Source: Paludibacter sp. (GTDB lineage Bacteria; Bacteroidota; Bacteroidia; Bacteroidales; Paludibacteraceae). From it: a DNA stretch of 64,000 bases. Location: assembly GCA_024710005.1 (NCBI GenBank), contig JANJVQ010000006.1, forward strand, positions 1 through 64,000, written 5' to 3'. Under the pieces are notes generated by a model that did no database searches, had not been told where the DNA came from, and worked only from the letters and a program-made list of their open reading frames with translations. Numbering within the stretch: position 1 is the first letter of the stretch; every line of letters begins with the position of its first letter. Below are positions 1 to 8,906 of the stretch, in pieces. The position numbers were made by a program, and so were the translations under genes.

Positions 1-114
1 CACAATGCATTCCTGTTAAATCGATTTATTGAGGCTTTCGGTATAAAACCAAAAGCCCTAAAAAGTCACCACCATGTCAAAGAACTACTGTATTTCGGCA
101 CAAAAGCCGCTTAA
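1..114 (+). CDS. C-terminal end of an unidentified protein (partial)
   Basis: Frame 1 is open from the first base to a TAA at 112-114 and encodes 37 residues ending in LYFGTKAA. The start lies before the window. Its composition looks protein-like, but the fragment is too short to place in a family. It runs toward the AraC gene, which is on the other strand, so the two would be convergent. It could also be chance open frame; confidence is low. Confidence 0.4.
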   Translation, partial: HNAFLLNRFIEAFGIKPKALKSHHHVKELLYFGTKAA

Positions 115-238
115 TTATTATATTTTTCTAACGGACTATTGTCATAATACTTATAGATTTAATTTGAAAACAAAAATAATAAGAGATAAAAAATCTAAAT
201 TGGAAAAATACGACAGCATTAATTATTCCCAGTTATTC

Positions 239-1057
239 TCAGGCTCCCGTATTATTGTCATCCTTTCCTGAGAAAAGTTCTACAATATTTAAATTTCTGT
301 TAAAGAAGTGATTAGGTGTTTCTCCGACAATACTTTTAAAATCATTGATAAAATGAGCCTGATCAAAAAAATTTCCCTCGAAAACCAAATCCTGATAATT
401 GACGGCGTAATGATTATTAATTTTTGTCCATAAGTAATTCAATCGAACAATACGCATTAAAACTTTAGGCGTAACTCCTGTTCGCTTGATAAACTTACGC
501 TGTAAAGTTCTGCAGCTGACACCACATTCTTCCATTATTATATGAAGAGGTGTTTTAATACTTTTTTCTATAATCTTCTGATATAAAATATCGATAACAT
601 CAGGTTGATAATTCTCAGACCTGCACCGGGATGTTATAAAGTTATTAAAATGTACAATTCTGTCCTCATCGTATTTTATTTGTCTAATTTCTTCCCATAA
701 CGGATAAAAAATATCCGCAGGCAGGTTAATACTTCTTTTAGTGACCGGGGATAGGTCAATATTAAAGATACGGGAAAAAACAGTCGGATTACAGGCAACG
801 ATGAAAACATCCATATTTCCATGAAATTTTAAGAATATGGCTTTAGGTATAACGGGGGCAACAAAAAATGGCTCTAAAACAATAGGATTATTCTCTATTA
901 TTAAAGGACGTTCATCAAAATGAAAAATAAGGGATATTACGGGCCTTGGAATAAATTTATCCAAAATGAAGGTAGACTCATCGAAACGAAACGTTTCAAA
1001 ACGAGTTATAAGCCACTTCTGGTCGTCATTGGGATTATAATGAGCCACTTTAAACAT
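239..1057 (-). CDS. AraC-family transcriptional regulator
   Basis: The 272-residue product has a C-terminal double helix-turn-helix of the AraC type (about residues 170-253). It shows CGVSCRTLQRKFIKRTG in the first helix-turn-helix and FFDQAHFINDFKSIVGETP in the second, the usual AraC signature region. The N-terminal ~150 residues resemble the DUF6597-type sensory half found in many Bacteroidota members. The ATG at 1057 is well placed. It is divergent from the SAM methyltransferase gene at 1330, so regulation of that gene is plausible but is only an inference from position. The ligand is unknown. Confidence 0.85.
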   Translation of the reverse strand: MFKVAHYNPNDDQKWLITRFETFRFDESTFILDKFIPRPVISLIFHFDERPLIIENNPIVLEPFFVAPVIPKAIFLKFHGNMDVFIVACNPTVFSRIFNIDLSPVTKRSINLPADIFYPLWEEIRQIKYDEDRIVHFNNFITSRCRSENYQPDVIDILYQKIIEKSIKTPLHIIMEECGVSCRTLQRKFIKRTGVTPKVLMRIVRLNYLWTKINNHYAVNYQDLVFEGNFFDQAHFINDFKSIVGETPNHFFNRNLNIVELFSGKDDNNTGA

Positions 1058-1118
1058 TGCGGTTTAGTCATTATATTTTACAAAGCAAAAATATAAAATA
1101 TTTTCTATTTATTTTTTC

Positions 1119-1126
1119 TACCTTTG
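1119..1126 (+). promoter_or_regulatory. -7 promoter box for the methyltransferase gene
   Basis: TACCTTTG is a full match to the Bacteroidota -7 consensus TAnnTTTG. It points toward the methyltransferase at 1330 and implies a leader of nearly 200 nt. The -33 region is weak (TTTC near 1102). Confidence 0.55.
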
Positions 1127-1132
1127 CCACAT

Positions 1133-1329
1133 CTAAAATCATTGGATGTTTAAAATTAATACGGATTTGGTGCTGTAAATAACCTGTGATTCCTTTCACC
1201 GGTTATCCCCCATGCTACTCAGACAGGTTCCTGTCGGAGTTATTTTCACGTCTTAATATCAAAATAAATCACCTGATGCTGAGTGCTATACACAAGAATA
1301 AGCATCTGCATCAATAAAATTTTAACATC
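1133..1329 (+). promoter_or_regulatory. Long structured 5' leader, possible regulatory RNA
   Basis: Three inverted repeats lie between the predicted transcription start and the ATG. The first pairs 1180-1189 with 1196-1205 (10 positions, one mismatch, six-base loop). The second pairs GACAG 1222-1226 with CTGTC 1231-1235. The third pairs GATGCT 1275-1280 with AGCATC 1301-1306. I do not recognise a known riboswitch core: the cobalamin B12 box is missing. It is recorded as a candidate structured leader only. Confidence 0.4.
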
Positions 1330-2106
1330 ATGAGTAATAATGATAATAAAACCATTCACGATTTCGATTTCAGTTTAATCTGCGAATATTTTTCAAATGT
1401 CGAACGTCAGGGACCGGGCAGTCCGGAAGCTACCATCAAAGCCCTGAGCTTCATTGACAACTTATCGGACGATGCGCGTATTGTCGACCTGGGATGTGGT
1501 ACGGGCGGCCAAACCATGGTACTGGCACAGCACGCTCCCGGGAAAGTTACGGGTATCGACCTGTTTCCGCTTTTTATCGACCTGTTTAACCGCAACGCGG
1601 CAAAGCTGAACCTGCAAGACCGGGTTCAGGGTCTCACGGGCTCCATGGATGCACTGCCTTTTCGGGAGGAAGAACTGGATTTAATCTGGTCGGAAGGTGC
1701 TATTTACAACATCGGTTTTGAACGGGGTGTAAACGAATGGCGTAAGTACCTCAAAAAAGGAGGATACCTCGCGGTAACGGAGGCTTGCTGGTTTACGGAT
1801 AGTCGTCCGGAAGAAATCAATACCTTTTGGGTTGAAGCCTATCCTGAAATTGATACAATTGCCAATAAGCTGGCACAATTGCAACAAGCCGGATATAAAA
1901 CAGAGGCAACTTTCATCCTGCCGGATTATTGCTGGACGGAAAACTTTTTCAGGCCACAAATCCCCATACAGGAGGATTTCCTGCTTAAACATGCCGGGAA
2001 TGCGATGGCGGAAGAGTTGGTTGCCAATTTACGCCACGAAGCAGTTCTTTATGAAAAATACAGCGCGTTTTACGGATATGTATTTTTCATTGGAAAAAAG
2101 TTGTAA
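1330..2106 (+). CDS. Class I SAM-dependent methyltransferase
   Basis: The 258-residue soluble protein has the Rossmann-fold SAM-binding motif [11 protein letters not shown] (motif I), followed by the acidic end of the second strand ([13 protein letters not shown]) and the motif IV-like region [15 protein letters not shown]. It therefore belongs to the Methyltransf_11/25-like group, which methylates small molecules; the substrate cannot be read from the sequence. It stands alone, divergent from an AraC regulator, behind a ~200 nt structured leader and followed by a clear terminator, so it is probably a single-gene transcription unit. Confidence 0.88.
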   Translation: MSNNDNKTIHDFDFSLICEYFSNVERQGPGSPEATIKALSFIDNLSDDARIVDLGCGTGGQTMVLAQHAPGKVTGIDLFPLFIDLFNRNAAKLNLQDRVQGLTGSMDALPFREEELDLIWSEGAIYNIGFERGVNEWRKYLKKGGYLAVTEACWFTDSRPEEINTFWVEAYPEIDTIANKLAQLQQAGYKTEATFILPDYCWTENFFRPQIPIQEDFLLKHAGNAMAEELVANLRHEAVLYEKYSAFYGYVFFIGKKL

Positions 2107-2124
2107 TTTGAACTGATTCAATTA

Positions 2125-2162
2125 AAAAGCGCCCGTATTCACCTTGTAATACGGACGCTTTT
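2125..2162 (+). terminator. Rho-independent terminator after the methyltransferase
   Basis: Arms of about 15 bp (AAAAGCGCCCGTATT and AATACGGACGCTTTT, one mismatch) enclose an eight-base loop and end in a T-rich stretch. The A-run on the other side would let it work in both directions, so it may also serve the Spy-like gene that ends at 2183. Confidence 0.75.
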
Positions 2163-2182
2163 CTTACCGAAAACTGAACACA

Positions 2183-2683
2183 CTAATCTTTTTTATCTTC
2201 CCTTATCTTTTTCATTTTTTCAATCATCATTTTTTGGTGTGGAGATGGACCATCTTTATGCATCATACGCATTTTCAACATCTTGTTTTCTTTTTCCAAT
2301 CTTGCAATGCGTTGCGACTGCATTTTCTGAAATTTCTCGTTACCAATAATTTTAATCAGGTCTTCCTGATTTGCTTTTCGTTCTGCTTCAAATTTTGCCC
2401 TTAATTCTTCTCGCTCTTTCTTCATTTCTTCCCGATGTTGCTTGGCTTTAAGCTCTTGCTTTTCGAATAATGTCTGCAATTTTGCCTTTTCAGCATCGGT
2501 TAATTCCAGTTGCTTTGCCATAAACTCTGCTCGCTGTTGCGGAGTTACGACTTTCTTCTCCGGTTGTTTCATTTCTTTTTTTGTAGCAGGTCTTTGTCTG
2601 CCCTCACGTGCCTGAGCTTCTACAGTCAATGCCATTCCAAGCATTATAATCACTGCCATCGCGAATGTTACATATTTTTTCAT
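2183..2683 (-). CDS. Secreted Spy/CpxP-like or DUF4890-like charged helical protein
   Basis: The 166-residue protein starts with a Sec signal peptide (basic MKKYV, hydrophobic stretch to ~residue 20, likely cleavage after VEAQA). The mature part is almost entirely charged helix rich in Lys, Glu, Arg and Met. The segment LTDAEKAKLQTLFEKQE resembles the LTxxQ-type motif of periplasmic Spy/CpxP-like proteins, and the overall layout matches DUF4890 proteins common in Bacteroidota. A periplasmic chaperone or stress role is known for Spy, but here it is only inferred. Many Met residues (MLKMRMMHK) suggest possible metal contact. Confidence 0.65.
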   Translation of the reverse strand: MKKYVTFAMAVIIMLGMALTVEAQAREGRQRPATKKEMKQPEKKVVTPQQRAEFMAKQLELTDAEKAKLQTLFEKQELKAKQHREEMKKEREELRAKFEAERKANQEDLIKIIGNEKFQKMQSQRIARLEKENKMLKMRMMHKDGPSPHQKMMIEKMKKIREDKKD

Positions 2684-2789
2684 ACGCTTACTTTTTAATA
2701 ATGTTAATAATAAATAATGTTAGTAATATAGCATGCTGTCCTTATAGACTGAATAAGGTTGAAATGGTTTAAATCAGTGTGGATAAATA

Positions 2790-3572
2790 TTATGAATGTA
2801 TGCAAATCCCACTCAGCATCCTGCCGGATTTGACTCCCAACCTCCTGGCCGAGAAAAAAAGCTCGTATTCGGTATAGGTACAACGATTGGCAATTGCGAT
2901 GTGGCTACTTTTCACACCTTCGCTGAGAAGCAGGAACTCGTTTGCTTTCCACAAATCGAGATATAGGCCTGTATCTTTCCGGATAAAAATATTATCAACA
3001 GGAAAACCGGCTTCCTGAAAAGCTGTATACAGCTCCTCTCCTACCTGATATGCCTGCACGGAGATGGATGGTCCGATAAGCACATGAACATCTTCGGATT
3101 TACAGTTGTATTCGGATTCCATCAGATGAATGGTTTTACTTACAATTTTCGCACAGGTTCCCCGCCAGCCGGCATGGGCGACTGCTATAACCTGTTGGCT
3201 TGTATCAAAAAAAAACACCGGCACACAATCAGCAGTTGTTACACCAATGCAAATTCCGGGAGTGTTGGTAACAAGGGCGTCGATGCCATGAAGCAGTTCT
3301 GCTTGTTTTTTGCTATCCGACTGCATGAATTCTGCATCAATCTTCTGTATTTCCGTGCCATGAGTCTGATACGGAATCAGGATTTTTTCCGGCGAGATGT
3401 TTATTTCTCCGGCAAGTTGCTGCAAATTATGTTTGACATGCTCGGGATTATCGCCACAAAAGGGACTTACATTCAAACTGGCATAGTTACCCACACTGAT
3501 ACCACCTGTGCGGGTGGTTGTAAATAATTTTATTTTATGAAAATCATTTGTTGAGGGGTATTCAATTATCAT
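2790..3572 (-). CDS. pgeF: PgeF/YfiH-family purine nucleoside phosphorylase (multicopper polyphenol oxidase-like)
   Basis: The 260-residue protein carries the family core TTADCVPVFFFD (metal-binding Cys) and AVAHAGWRGT (metal-binding His), the hallmarks of COG1496. The family, long called laccase-like, contains purine nucleoside phosphorylase/adenosine deaminase enzymes and includes E. coli YfiH, tied to peptidoglycan editing. Length matches the family (~240-270). The gene lies 10 bp downstream of umuC on the same strand, so it is probably the last gene of the umuDC transcript. Confidence 0.88.
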   Translation of the reverse strand: MIIEYPSTNDFHKIKLFTTTRTGGISVGNYASLNVSPFCGDNPEHVKHNLQQLAGEINISPEKILIPYQTHGTEIQKIDAEFMQSDSKKQAELLHGIDALVTNTPGICIGVTTADCVPVFFFDTSQQVIAVAHAGWRGTCAKIVSKTIHLMESEYNCKSEDVHVLIGPSISVQAYQVGEELYTAFQEAGFPVDNIFIRKDTGLYLDLWKANEFLLLSEGVKSSHIAIANRCTYTEYELFFSARRLGVKSGRMLSGICIHS

Positions 3573-3582
3573 TACCGATACG

Positions 3583-4836
3583 TTATTTAACTTTTACTTC
3601 AATTATTTCATTCAGATTGGTGGTAAATCGGCGCGATGTAAACTGTCTTTTGGAAACCCAGTTTTTTCCATTTCCCTGTGTTGCAACCTTTATTATCCCG
3701 TCTCCGTTCTTTTTCGTTATTTGATCAATTGCCTTAGATAATCGTTTTTGTTTTTCACGGTCTTTCGTATCAAATAAATCCGGCACAACATCTGTTTCCT
3801 GCACTAAATCAGAGACGATGACACCGGCGCGTTTAAAGGCAATGCCTTCCTGATAGATTTTTTCAAGTGCACTACGACTTGTAATTACGATATCAGAGGT
3901 ATCACTGGTAGGAAAAGACATATTAATAACATGACTTTGATGAAAATGCGGTTGCGCCTTATATCCTCCTGAAGAGATAAAAACGAGGACGGTTCGGGCT
4001 CTCGATTGTTGTTTGCGGAGTTTACGACTACACGAAGCTGCAAAGTTGGCTACTGCTTCCATCAGGGTATCAAAATCCTTCACAGGTTCACCAAACGAAC
4101 GGGAAGTACATATTTGTTTTCTTTCGGGATCATTATCATCGGGAACAGCCGGAATACCTTGTAACTCGAGCCATAACCGCTCGCCGGTAACAGTCATCTG
4201 TCTCCTTACCCACGAACGAGATTTCTGTGTCAGGTCTTTTGCTGTAAGAACACCGTGACCTGCAAGCATTTTTGCCGTCCTGCGGCCTACACCCCAGACT
4301 TCTCCAACCGGTGTAATTTCCAGTGCTTTCGTACGCTTTTCTTCGTTATCGATGATGCAAACCCGCTTATATCCGGGATATTTTTTAGCAAAATGATTGG
4401 CCAACTTGGCCAGTGTTTTGGTAGGTGCAATGCCGAGGCTTACCGGAATGCCGGTGGTTTTTGTCGTGGTTTCAACAATATGTCTGCCGTATTGGGGTAA
4501 TTCATTGATTTCATGCATGCGCAAAAATGCCTCATCAATCGAATAGATTTCAATCTCCTGAATAAATGACGCCAGGGTTTTCATGACCCGGTCCGACATA
4601 TCACCATACAGAACATAATTCGAAGAAAACACAATAACATTTTCTTTTTTAATTAAATCCCGTAGTTTATAAACAGGCTCTCCCATAGGAATTCCAAGAT
4701 CTTTTGCTTCCTGAGAGCGTGCAATAACACAACCATCGTTATTCGAAAGAACAACAACCGGTTTCCCATTCAATGCAGGATTAAACACCCGCTCACAGGA
4801 AACAAAGAAATTATTACAGTCAACCAGTCCGTACAT
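3583..4836 (-). CDS. umuC: DNA polymerase V catalytic subunit UmuC (Y family)
   Basis: The 417-residue protein begins MYGLVDCNNFFVSCERVF, the typical UmuC/Y-family start with the first catalytic Asp. It continues with LSNNDGCVIARSQEAK and the second metal-site motif EIYSIDEAF. The helix-hairpin-helix region (GEVWGVGRRTAKML) and a full C-terminal little-finger domain follow, so it looks intact. UmuC carries out error-prone translesion synthesis when activated by cleaved UmuD. Its ATG directly follows the TAA of umuD (TAAATG), which indicates translational coupling. Confidence 0.95.
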   Translation of the reverse strand: MYGLVDCNNFFVSCERVFNPALNGKPVVVLSNNDGCVIARSQEAKDLGIPMGEPVYKLRDLIKKENVIVFSSNYVLYGDMSDRVMKTLASFIQEIEIYSIDEAFLRMHEINELPQYGRHIVETTTKTTGIPVSLGIAPTKTLAKLANHFAKKYPGYKRVCIIDNEEKRTKALEITPVGEVWGVGRRTAKMLAGHGVLTAKDLTQKSRSWVRRQMTVTGERLWLELQGIPAVPDDNDPERKQICTSRSFGEPVKDFDTLMEAVANFAASCSRKLRKQQSRARTVLVFISSGGYKAQPHFHQSHVINMSFPTSDTSDIVITSRSALEKIYQEGIAFKRAGVIVSDLVQETDVVPDLFDTKDREKQKRLSKAIDQITKKNGDGIIKVATQGNGKNWVSKRQFTSRRFTTNLNEIIEVKVK

Positions 4837-5298
4837 TTACCTGTTTCTTTTCTTTCTGTGATGACGAATTGAATAAGTCACGACACCCCAAATCATGAAA
4901 TGATTTTCTTCTGTAATCCGGATCTCGGGATATTCCGGATTGGCTGGAACCAACCATACCCGGCCTTTTTCCATGCGGATGTATTTCAAGGTGAACTCAC
5001 CGTCAATAAAACAAACAGCCGTATCGCCATCCTGAGGTTCCAGTGATTTATCAATCACAAGAATGTCTCCGTCATCCAACCCTTCATCACGCATAGAATT
5101 ACCTGAAACCCGCGCGAAAAATGTACCGGAAGGATTGCGGATTAATTCTTTATTCAGATCGATGGCTATATCTGAATAATCCTGCGCGGGTGAAGGAAAA
5201 CCGGCTTTGATTCCTTCTACTGCATAAGGAAGCTGCATCTCGGTAGTTGTTTCAACCGGATGTAACTCTAATGCTGGTTTGCTTTGTTTCCTCGTCAT
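4837..5298 (-). CDS. umuD: UmuD-like S24 autoprotease of DNA polymerase V
   Basis: The 153-residue protein belongs to the LexA/UmuD S24 peptidase family. The predicted self-cleavage site is A32-G33 in GIKAGFPSPA. The catalytic Ser is S68 in SGNSMRDEG and the Lys is K105 in GEFTLKYI. There is no helix-turn-helix, which argues for UmuD rather than LexA. RecA-stimulated self-cleavage would produce UmuD' to pair with UmuC. A TAnnTTTG box lies seven bases before the ATG. No SOS box of known form was recognised. Confidence 0.93.
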   Translation of the reverse strand: MTRKQSKPALELHPVETTTEMQLPYAVEGIKAGFPSPAQDYSDIAIDLNKELIRNPSGTFFARVSGNSMRDEGLDDGDILVIDKSLEPQDGDTAVCFIDGEFTLKYIRMEKGRVWLVPANPEYPEIRITEENHFMIWGVVTYSIRHHRKKRNR

Positions 5299-5301
5299 AC
5301 T

Positions 5302-5334
5302 TTTGCAAAGATATGGAAATAATCCCTAACTTTG
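5302..5334 (+). promoter_or_regulatory. Promoter for the hybrid kinase gene
   Basis: TTTG at 5302-5305, a 21-base spacer and TAACTTTG at 5327-5334 match the Bacteroidota TTTG/TAnnTTTG layout. Only four bases separate the box from the ATG at 5339, so the transcript would have almost no leader. Confidence 0.6.
5306..5313 (-). promoter_or_regulatory. -7 promoter box for umuD
   Basis: On the minus strand this reads TATCTTTG, a full TAnnTTTG match. It ends seven bases before the umuD ATG and sits inside the promoter of the divergent kinase gene. Confidence 0.55.
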
Positions 5335-5338
5335 TGTC

Positions 5339-7531
5339 ATGAATATCGAACGAAAAATAGGTTTCAAGGCTGCTGTTTTATACCTGTTGACCGGACTGAT
5401 TGTTGTTGCATTGAATGTTTATATTTACTACCAGCGCAACCAAATCAGGCTTCAGCGGGAGAATATTGAAATGCAGCAGGAAATCTTCAGACTCACCAAC
5501 GAACTGATTCAGGCTGTCGGCGAAACTCAGTTACTGGGAAGCCGGTATATCGTCAGCAACGATACCCGTTATATCGAACAGCTTGACATCCGGATACTTC
5601 AGGTCGATTCCCTCATCAACCTGCTGACGGCAAAAAACGACATGCAGCAGGCAGAATTACAACTTATCGTTGACCTGATGAATAAACAGGCGGCCAATAT
5701 ATACACCCTGAACCGTCGTTTTACTGAAATGAATCCGCTGACTGACATCAGCAAACGCCTGCAGGAATACAAACCACCGGTGAAGGAAGATATCAATGTA
5801 GTGACCATCCGGCAGGATACCATCATCAAGAAAACGGAAAAGAAGAATTTCTTCCGGAGACTGAAAGATGTTTTCAGTCCGGATATCGACAGCACGATAA
5901 TCGTTACCAACCAACGCGTTGACACGCTTAAATTAGCAAATACGGAATCCCATTCGATACTTACGGATGTGGATACCATTGCCCGAAAAGCAGGCAGAAA
6001 ATACGAAGAACACATACGTGACATTGAAGAACAGGTGAGCGCCTTAATCAGTGCCGACCGGAAAATTTCCGCCGAGATTTCAGCGCTGTTGATGCGCTTA
6101 CACGAAGAAACCTTGGTTTCGGTACTCGAAGCCATCAACCAAAGCGAAGAAACCATCAACAGGAATTACGGCATTTCAATTATCGGGGGAGGAACTGCAC
6201 TGGGACTGATTCTGCTTTTCATCCTGCTCATTATCAATGATGTCAACAAAGGGAAGCAGGCACGCGAGCAACTCAGGCAGGTGATGGACAGCCGGCATCA
6301 GTTGTTGTTATCGGTTTCGCATGATATCAAAAGTCCGCTCAGTTCGATACTCGCCTACCTCGAATTGAAAACCGGTGAAAGTGATGACATCACCAACATG
6401 CAACATGCAGCGAAACACATCTTAGCCATGCTCGAAAATTTATTGGAGTACTCGAGTCTGGAACAGGGAACTTTACAACTTACTTTAACGGATGTCGACA
6501 TCAGTCAGCTGGAAAAAGAAACCGTTGATATCTTCAAACCGCTGGCAGCAGCAAAAGGTTTACAATTGCAACATGAGGCTGATGAAAGGCGCATCCGCAC
6601 CGATGTCATGAAAATCAGGCAAATCATCATCAACCTGATATCCAATGCCATTAAATATACCCCGGAAGGAAAAATGGATGTAAAACTCTGTTATGATGAC
6701 AACAAACTGATTATCCGTGTAAACGACACCGGCGCCGGCATTCCGGCCGACAAACTGGCAGAAATTTACAAACCATTTACCAGGATTGAAAGCAACAATG
6801 CGCTGGCACACGGAAGCGGCTTCGGGATGTATGTGGTAAAGGGATTAGTTGATTTGCTGGGCGGAACTATACACATTGAATCTGAAACCGGAAGTGGAAG
6901 TGGAACGATGGTAGAAGTTACGATTCCGGTTGAACCAGCCAAAAACGTCATCAGCCATACAAGCAGGAAGATTAAGGTGTATGAGGATGATAAAATGACA
7001 GCTGAATTGGTGTGCAGGATGCTGAAACAACTCGGTCACCAGGTTGTAGAGCAAGACCATGACATCATCCTGACGGATATGGAAATGGGTGAAATTTCAG
7101 GACTTGACATATTGCATCATGCCGGAGATGTTCCGGTGATACTGATGACGGGCAGAGGTGATTTCAGTGCTGCTAAAGCAACTGAGCAGGGCTTTACCGG
7201 TTTTATCGCGAAGCCATTTACTTTAAATGACATGCGTACCGTTTTCGGTGAAGCCGATAATCATAAAGATGAAGACAGCTTTCTGATAGCAGATGACGAA
7301 GAAATCATGACTTTGTTCCGAAATTCAACTGCTGAAAATCAGGCACTACTGCAACAAGCAGTAGAAAAGGAAGATTTCAACAGCGCACAAGCTATTTGCC
7401 ACAAAATGCTGCCCATGTTTGCCCAATTAGGATATGAAACTGAAGCCTTAAAACGCATGGATGCCGGTCGGGGTAAAGCTTACGAGGGCTGGCAGGAGGA
7501 TGTGAAACAGATCATCGCGATTAGAGTTTAA
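5339..7531 (+). CDS. Membrane hybrid histidine kinase with receiver and HPt-like domains
   Basis: The 730-residue protein has membrane segments at about residues 10-30 and 277-300. They bracket a ~245-residue, mostly helical periplasmic sensor. Then come HisKA with H328 (SVSHDIKSPLSS), the ATPase N-box around N436 (NLISNAIKY), the G-box DTGAGIP at 463-469 and HGSGFGMYVV. A receiver follows (ED at 549-550, phosphoacceptor D580, K625). The C-terminal ~80 residues look like an HPt domain with H688 (AICHKMLPMFAQLG). This is a full phosphorelay in one chain. Its 3' end overlaps the convergent NtrC-like gene by 11 bp, and that protein is the obvious partner by position. Confidence 0.9.
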   Translation: MNIERKIGFKAAVLYLLTGLIVVALNVYIYYQRNQIRLQRENIEMQQEIFRLTNELIQAVGETQLLGSRYIVSNDTRYIEQLDIRILQVDSLINLLTAKNDMQQAELQLIVDLMNKQAANIYTLNRRFTEMNPLTDISKRLQEYKPPVKEDINVVTIRQDTIIKKTEKKNFFRRLKDVFSPDIDSTIIVTNQRVDTLKLANTESHSILTDVDTIARKAGRKYEEHIRDIEEQVSALISADRKISAEISALLMRLHEETLVSVLEAINQSEETINRNYGISIIGGGTALGLILLFILLIINDVNKGKQAREQLRQVMDSRHQLLLSVSHDIKSPLSSILAYLELKTGESDDITNMQHAAKHILAMLENLLEYSSLEQGTLQLTLTDVDISQLEKETVDIFKPLAAAKGLQLQHEADERRIRTDVMKIRQIIINLISNAIKYTPEGKMDVKLCYDDNKLIIRVNDTGAGIPADKLAEIYKPFTRIESNNALAHGSGFGMYVVKGLVDLLGGTIHIESETGSGSGTMVEVTIPVEPAKNVISHTSRKIKVYEDDKMTAELVCRMLKQLGHQVVEQDHDIILTDMEMGEISGLDILHHAGDVPVILMTGRGDFSAAKATEQGFTGFIAKPFTLNDMRTVFGEADNHKDEDSFLIADDEEIMTLFRNSTAENQALLQQAVEKEDFNSAQAICHKMLPMFAQLGYETEALKRMDAGRGKAYEGWQEDVKQIIAIRV

Positions 7532-8837
7532 TTCCGTACTGATGCATCTTGTTATAAAGCGTTTTACGATCGATTTTAAGTAATTGTGCCGCCACGGTCT
7601 TATTCCCCCTGGCAACCCGCAAGGCATGTTCGATTTGCTGTTTCTCGTTGGCAGGTTGCAGGGCTAAGTCCTCACCGGGGGCCGGCTGACTGAAGACCGG
7701 CAATTCATCGGCAGTAATTAACTCTCCGGAAGCAAACAAAACCACACGGCGCACCATGTTCCGCAGTTCCCGCAGGTTTCCGCTCCAGTGATGTTTTTCA
7801 AGCATTGTCAGCGCATCCGGTGTAAAACCGGTGATATTTTTATCTAACTCTTTGTTTGCCTGTTTCAAAAATTCTGCTGCAAAAACGCTTATATCTCCTT
7901 TTCGGTCACGCAAAGGGGGCACAAAGACAGCAAACTCATTCAGCCGGTGATATAAATCTTCCCTGAAACGTCCTTCCGCGATGGCTGTTTCTAAGTTTTC
8001 ATTGGTTGCAGCCAGTATTCGCACATCAATACTTATATCTTTTGCCGCGCCTACCGGTCGTACCTTTTGTTCCTGCAAGGCACGCAGCAGCTGCACCTGC
8101 ACCTCATACGACAGGTTTCCTACTTCATCCAGGAAAACTGTTCCCTGAGTGGCCTGCACAAAAACGCCGGTTTTATCTTCAATGGCTGATGTAAAGGAGC
8201 CTTTCAGGTGACCGAATAGTTCACTGGGCGCCAGTTCGCGGGACAGGCTGCCACAATCCACGGCGATAAAAGCTTTATCACGGCGGTGACTGTTATCATG
8301 AATCATCCGGGCGATGTATTCCTTTCCGGTTCCGCTTTCACCCAGGATAAGCACAGACATACGCGTGGGAGCTACTTTCAGTATGTGATCGTACATTTGT
8401 CGGGCAACGGCGCTCTGTCCCATCACCATGTCATTTTTCGTAACCGGTTCTTTCGATGTTTTCTTTTCAGCAGGTTTTATCTTCAATGCCTGATCAATCT
8501 TTTCTTTCAGGATAGAAGGTATAATCGGTTTTTCGAGAAAATCCTCCGCACCGAGTTTAATGGCAGCTACGGCGCTTTGCACTTCCGCGTAACTGGTCAT
8601 CACGATAACCGGCATATTCATCTTCTGCTCCCGCATCCATTGCAGCAGCAGGATACCGTCTCCATCCGGCAACCGTAAATCGGTAAGTACCAAGTGTATC
8701 TGTTGATTAGCCAATGTATTCTGTGCATCCCTGACTTTAGCGCACAATACAGCATCGTAATCATTCCGCTGAAACCACTTCTGCAACATCAGTCCGAAAG
8801 CGGTATCATCCTCTACTATCAATATCTTTTTGTTCAT
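7521..8837 (-). CDS. Sigma54-dependent NtrC-family response regulator
   Basis: From the ATG at 8837 the protein has 438 residues. Its receiver has acidic pair E9/D10, phosphoacceptor D53 (LTDLRLPDGDG) and K103. An AAA+ domain follows with Walker A GESGTGKE at 166-173 and Walker B VFLDE at 234-238, and the C-terminus is a Fis-type helix-turn-helix (GNKTVAAQLLKIDRKTLYNKM). The sigma54-contact loop, usually GAFTGA, reads GSFTSA (213-218); the key Thr is kept. An in-frame TTG nine bases upstream was rejected because it lies inside the promoter box at 8844-8851. It should activate RpoN-dependent genes when phosphorylated, probably by the facing kinase. Confidence 0.92.
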   Translation of the reverse strand: MNKKILIVEDDTAFGLMLQKWFQRNDYDAVLCAKVRDAQNTLANQQIHLVLTDLRLPDGDGILLLQWMREQKMNMPVIVMTSYAEVQSAVAAIKLGAEDFLEKPIIPSILKEKIDQALKIKPAEKKTSKEPVTKNDMVMGQSAVARQMYDHILKVAPTRMSVLILGESGTGKEYIARMIHDNSHRRDKAFIAVDCGSLSRELAPSELFGHLKGSFTSAIEDKTGVFVQATQGTVFLDEVGNLSYEVQVQLLRALQEQKVRPVGAAKDISIDVRILAATNENLETAIAEGRFREDLYHRLNEFAVFVPPLRDRKGDISVFAAEFLKQANKELDKNITGFTPDALTMLEKHHWSGNLRELRNMVRRVVLFASGELITADELPVFSQPAPGEDLALQPANEKQQIEHALRVARGNKTVAAQLLKIDRKTLYNKMHQYGIKL

Positions 8838-8843
8838 CGAAAG

Positions 8844-8851
8844 CAAAGGTA
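8844..8851 (-). promoter_or_regulatory. -7 promoter box for the NtrC-like regulator
   Basis: The minus strand reads TACCTTTG, a full TAnnTTTG match, six bases before the ATG at 8837. The position supports that start codon and suggests a leaderless or nearly leaderless mRNA. Confidence 0.55.
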
Positions 8852-8906
8852 ATGAAATTATAAAATTTCACCGACAAGAAACATAAAAACTTCATCAAAA
8901 GACTTG

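Noticed and set aside
74-271. 65-residue plus-strand open frame at the window start
   Set aside because: It overlaps the end of the frame-1 partial gene and the 3' end of the AraC gene, has no promoter and no protein-like pattern; probably chance in AT-rich DNA.
1133-1329. Cobalamin riboswitch upstream of the methyltransferase
   Set aside because: The opening TTTGGTGCTG looked similar, but the conserved core and the B12 box are missing, so only a generic structured leader is reported.
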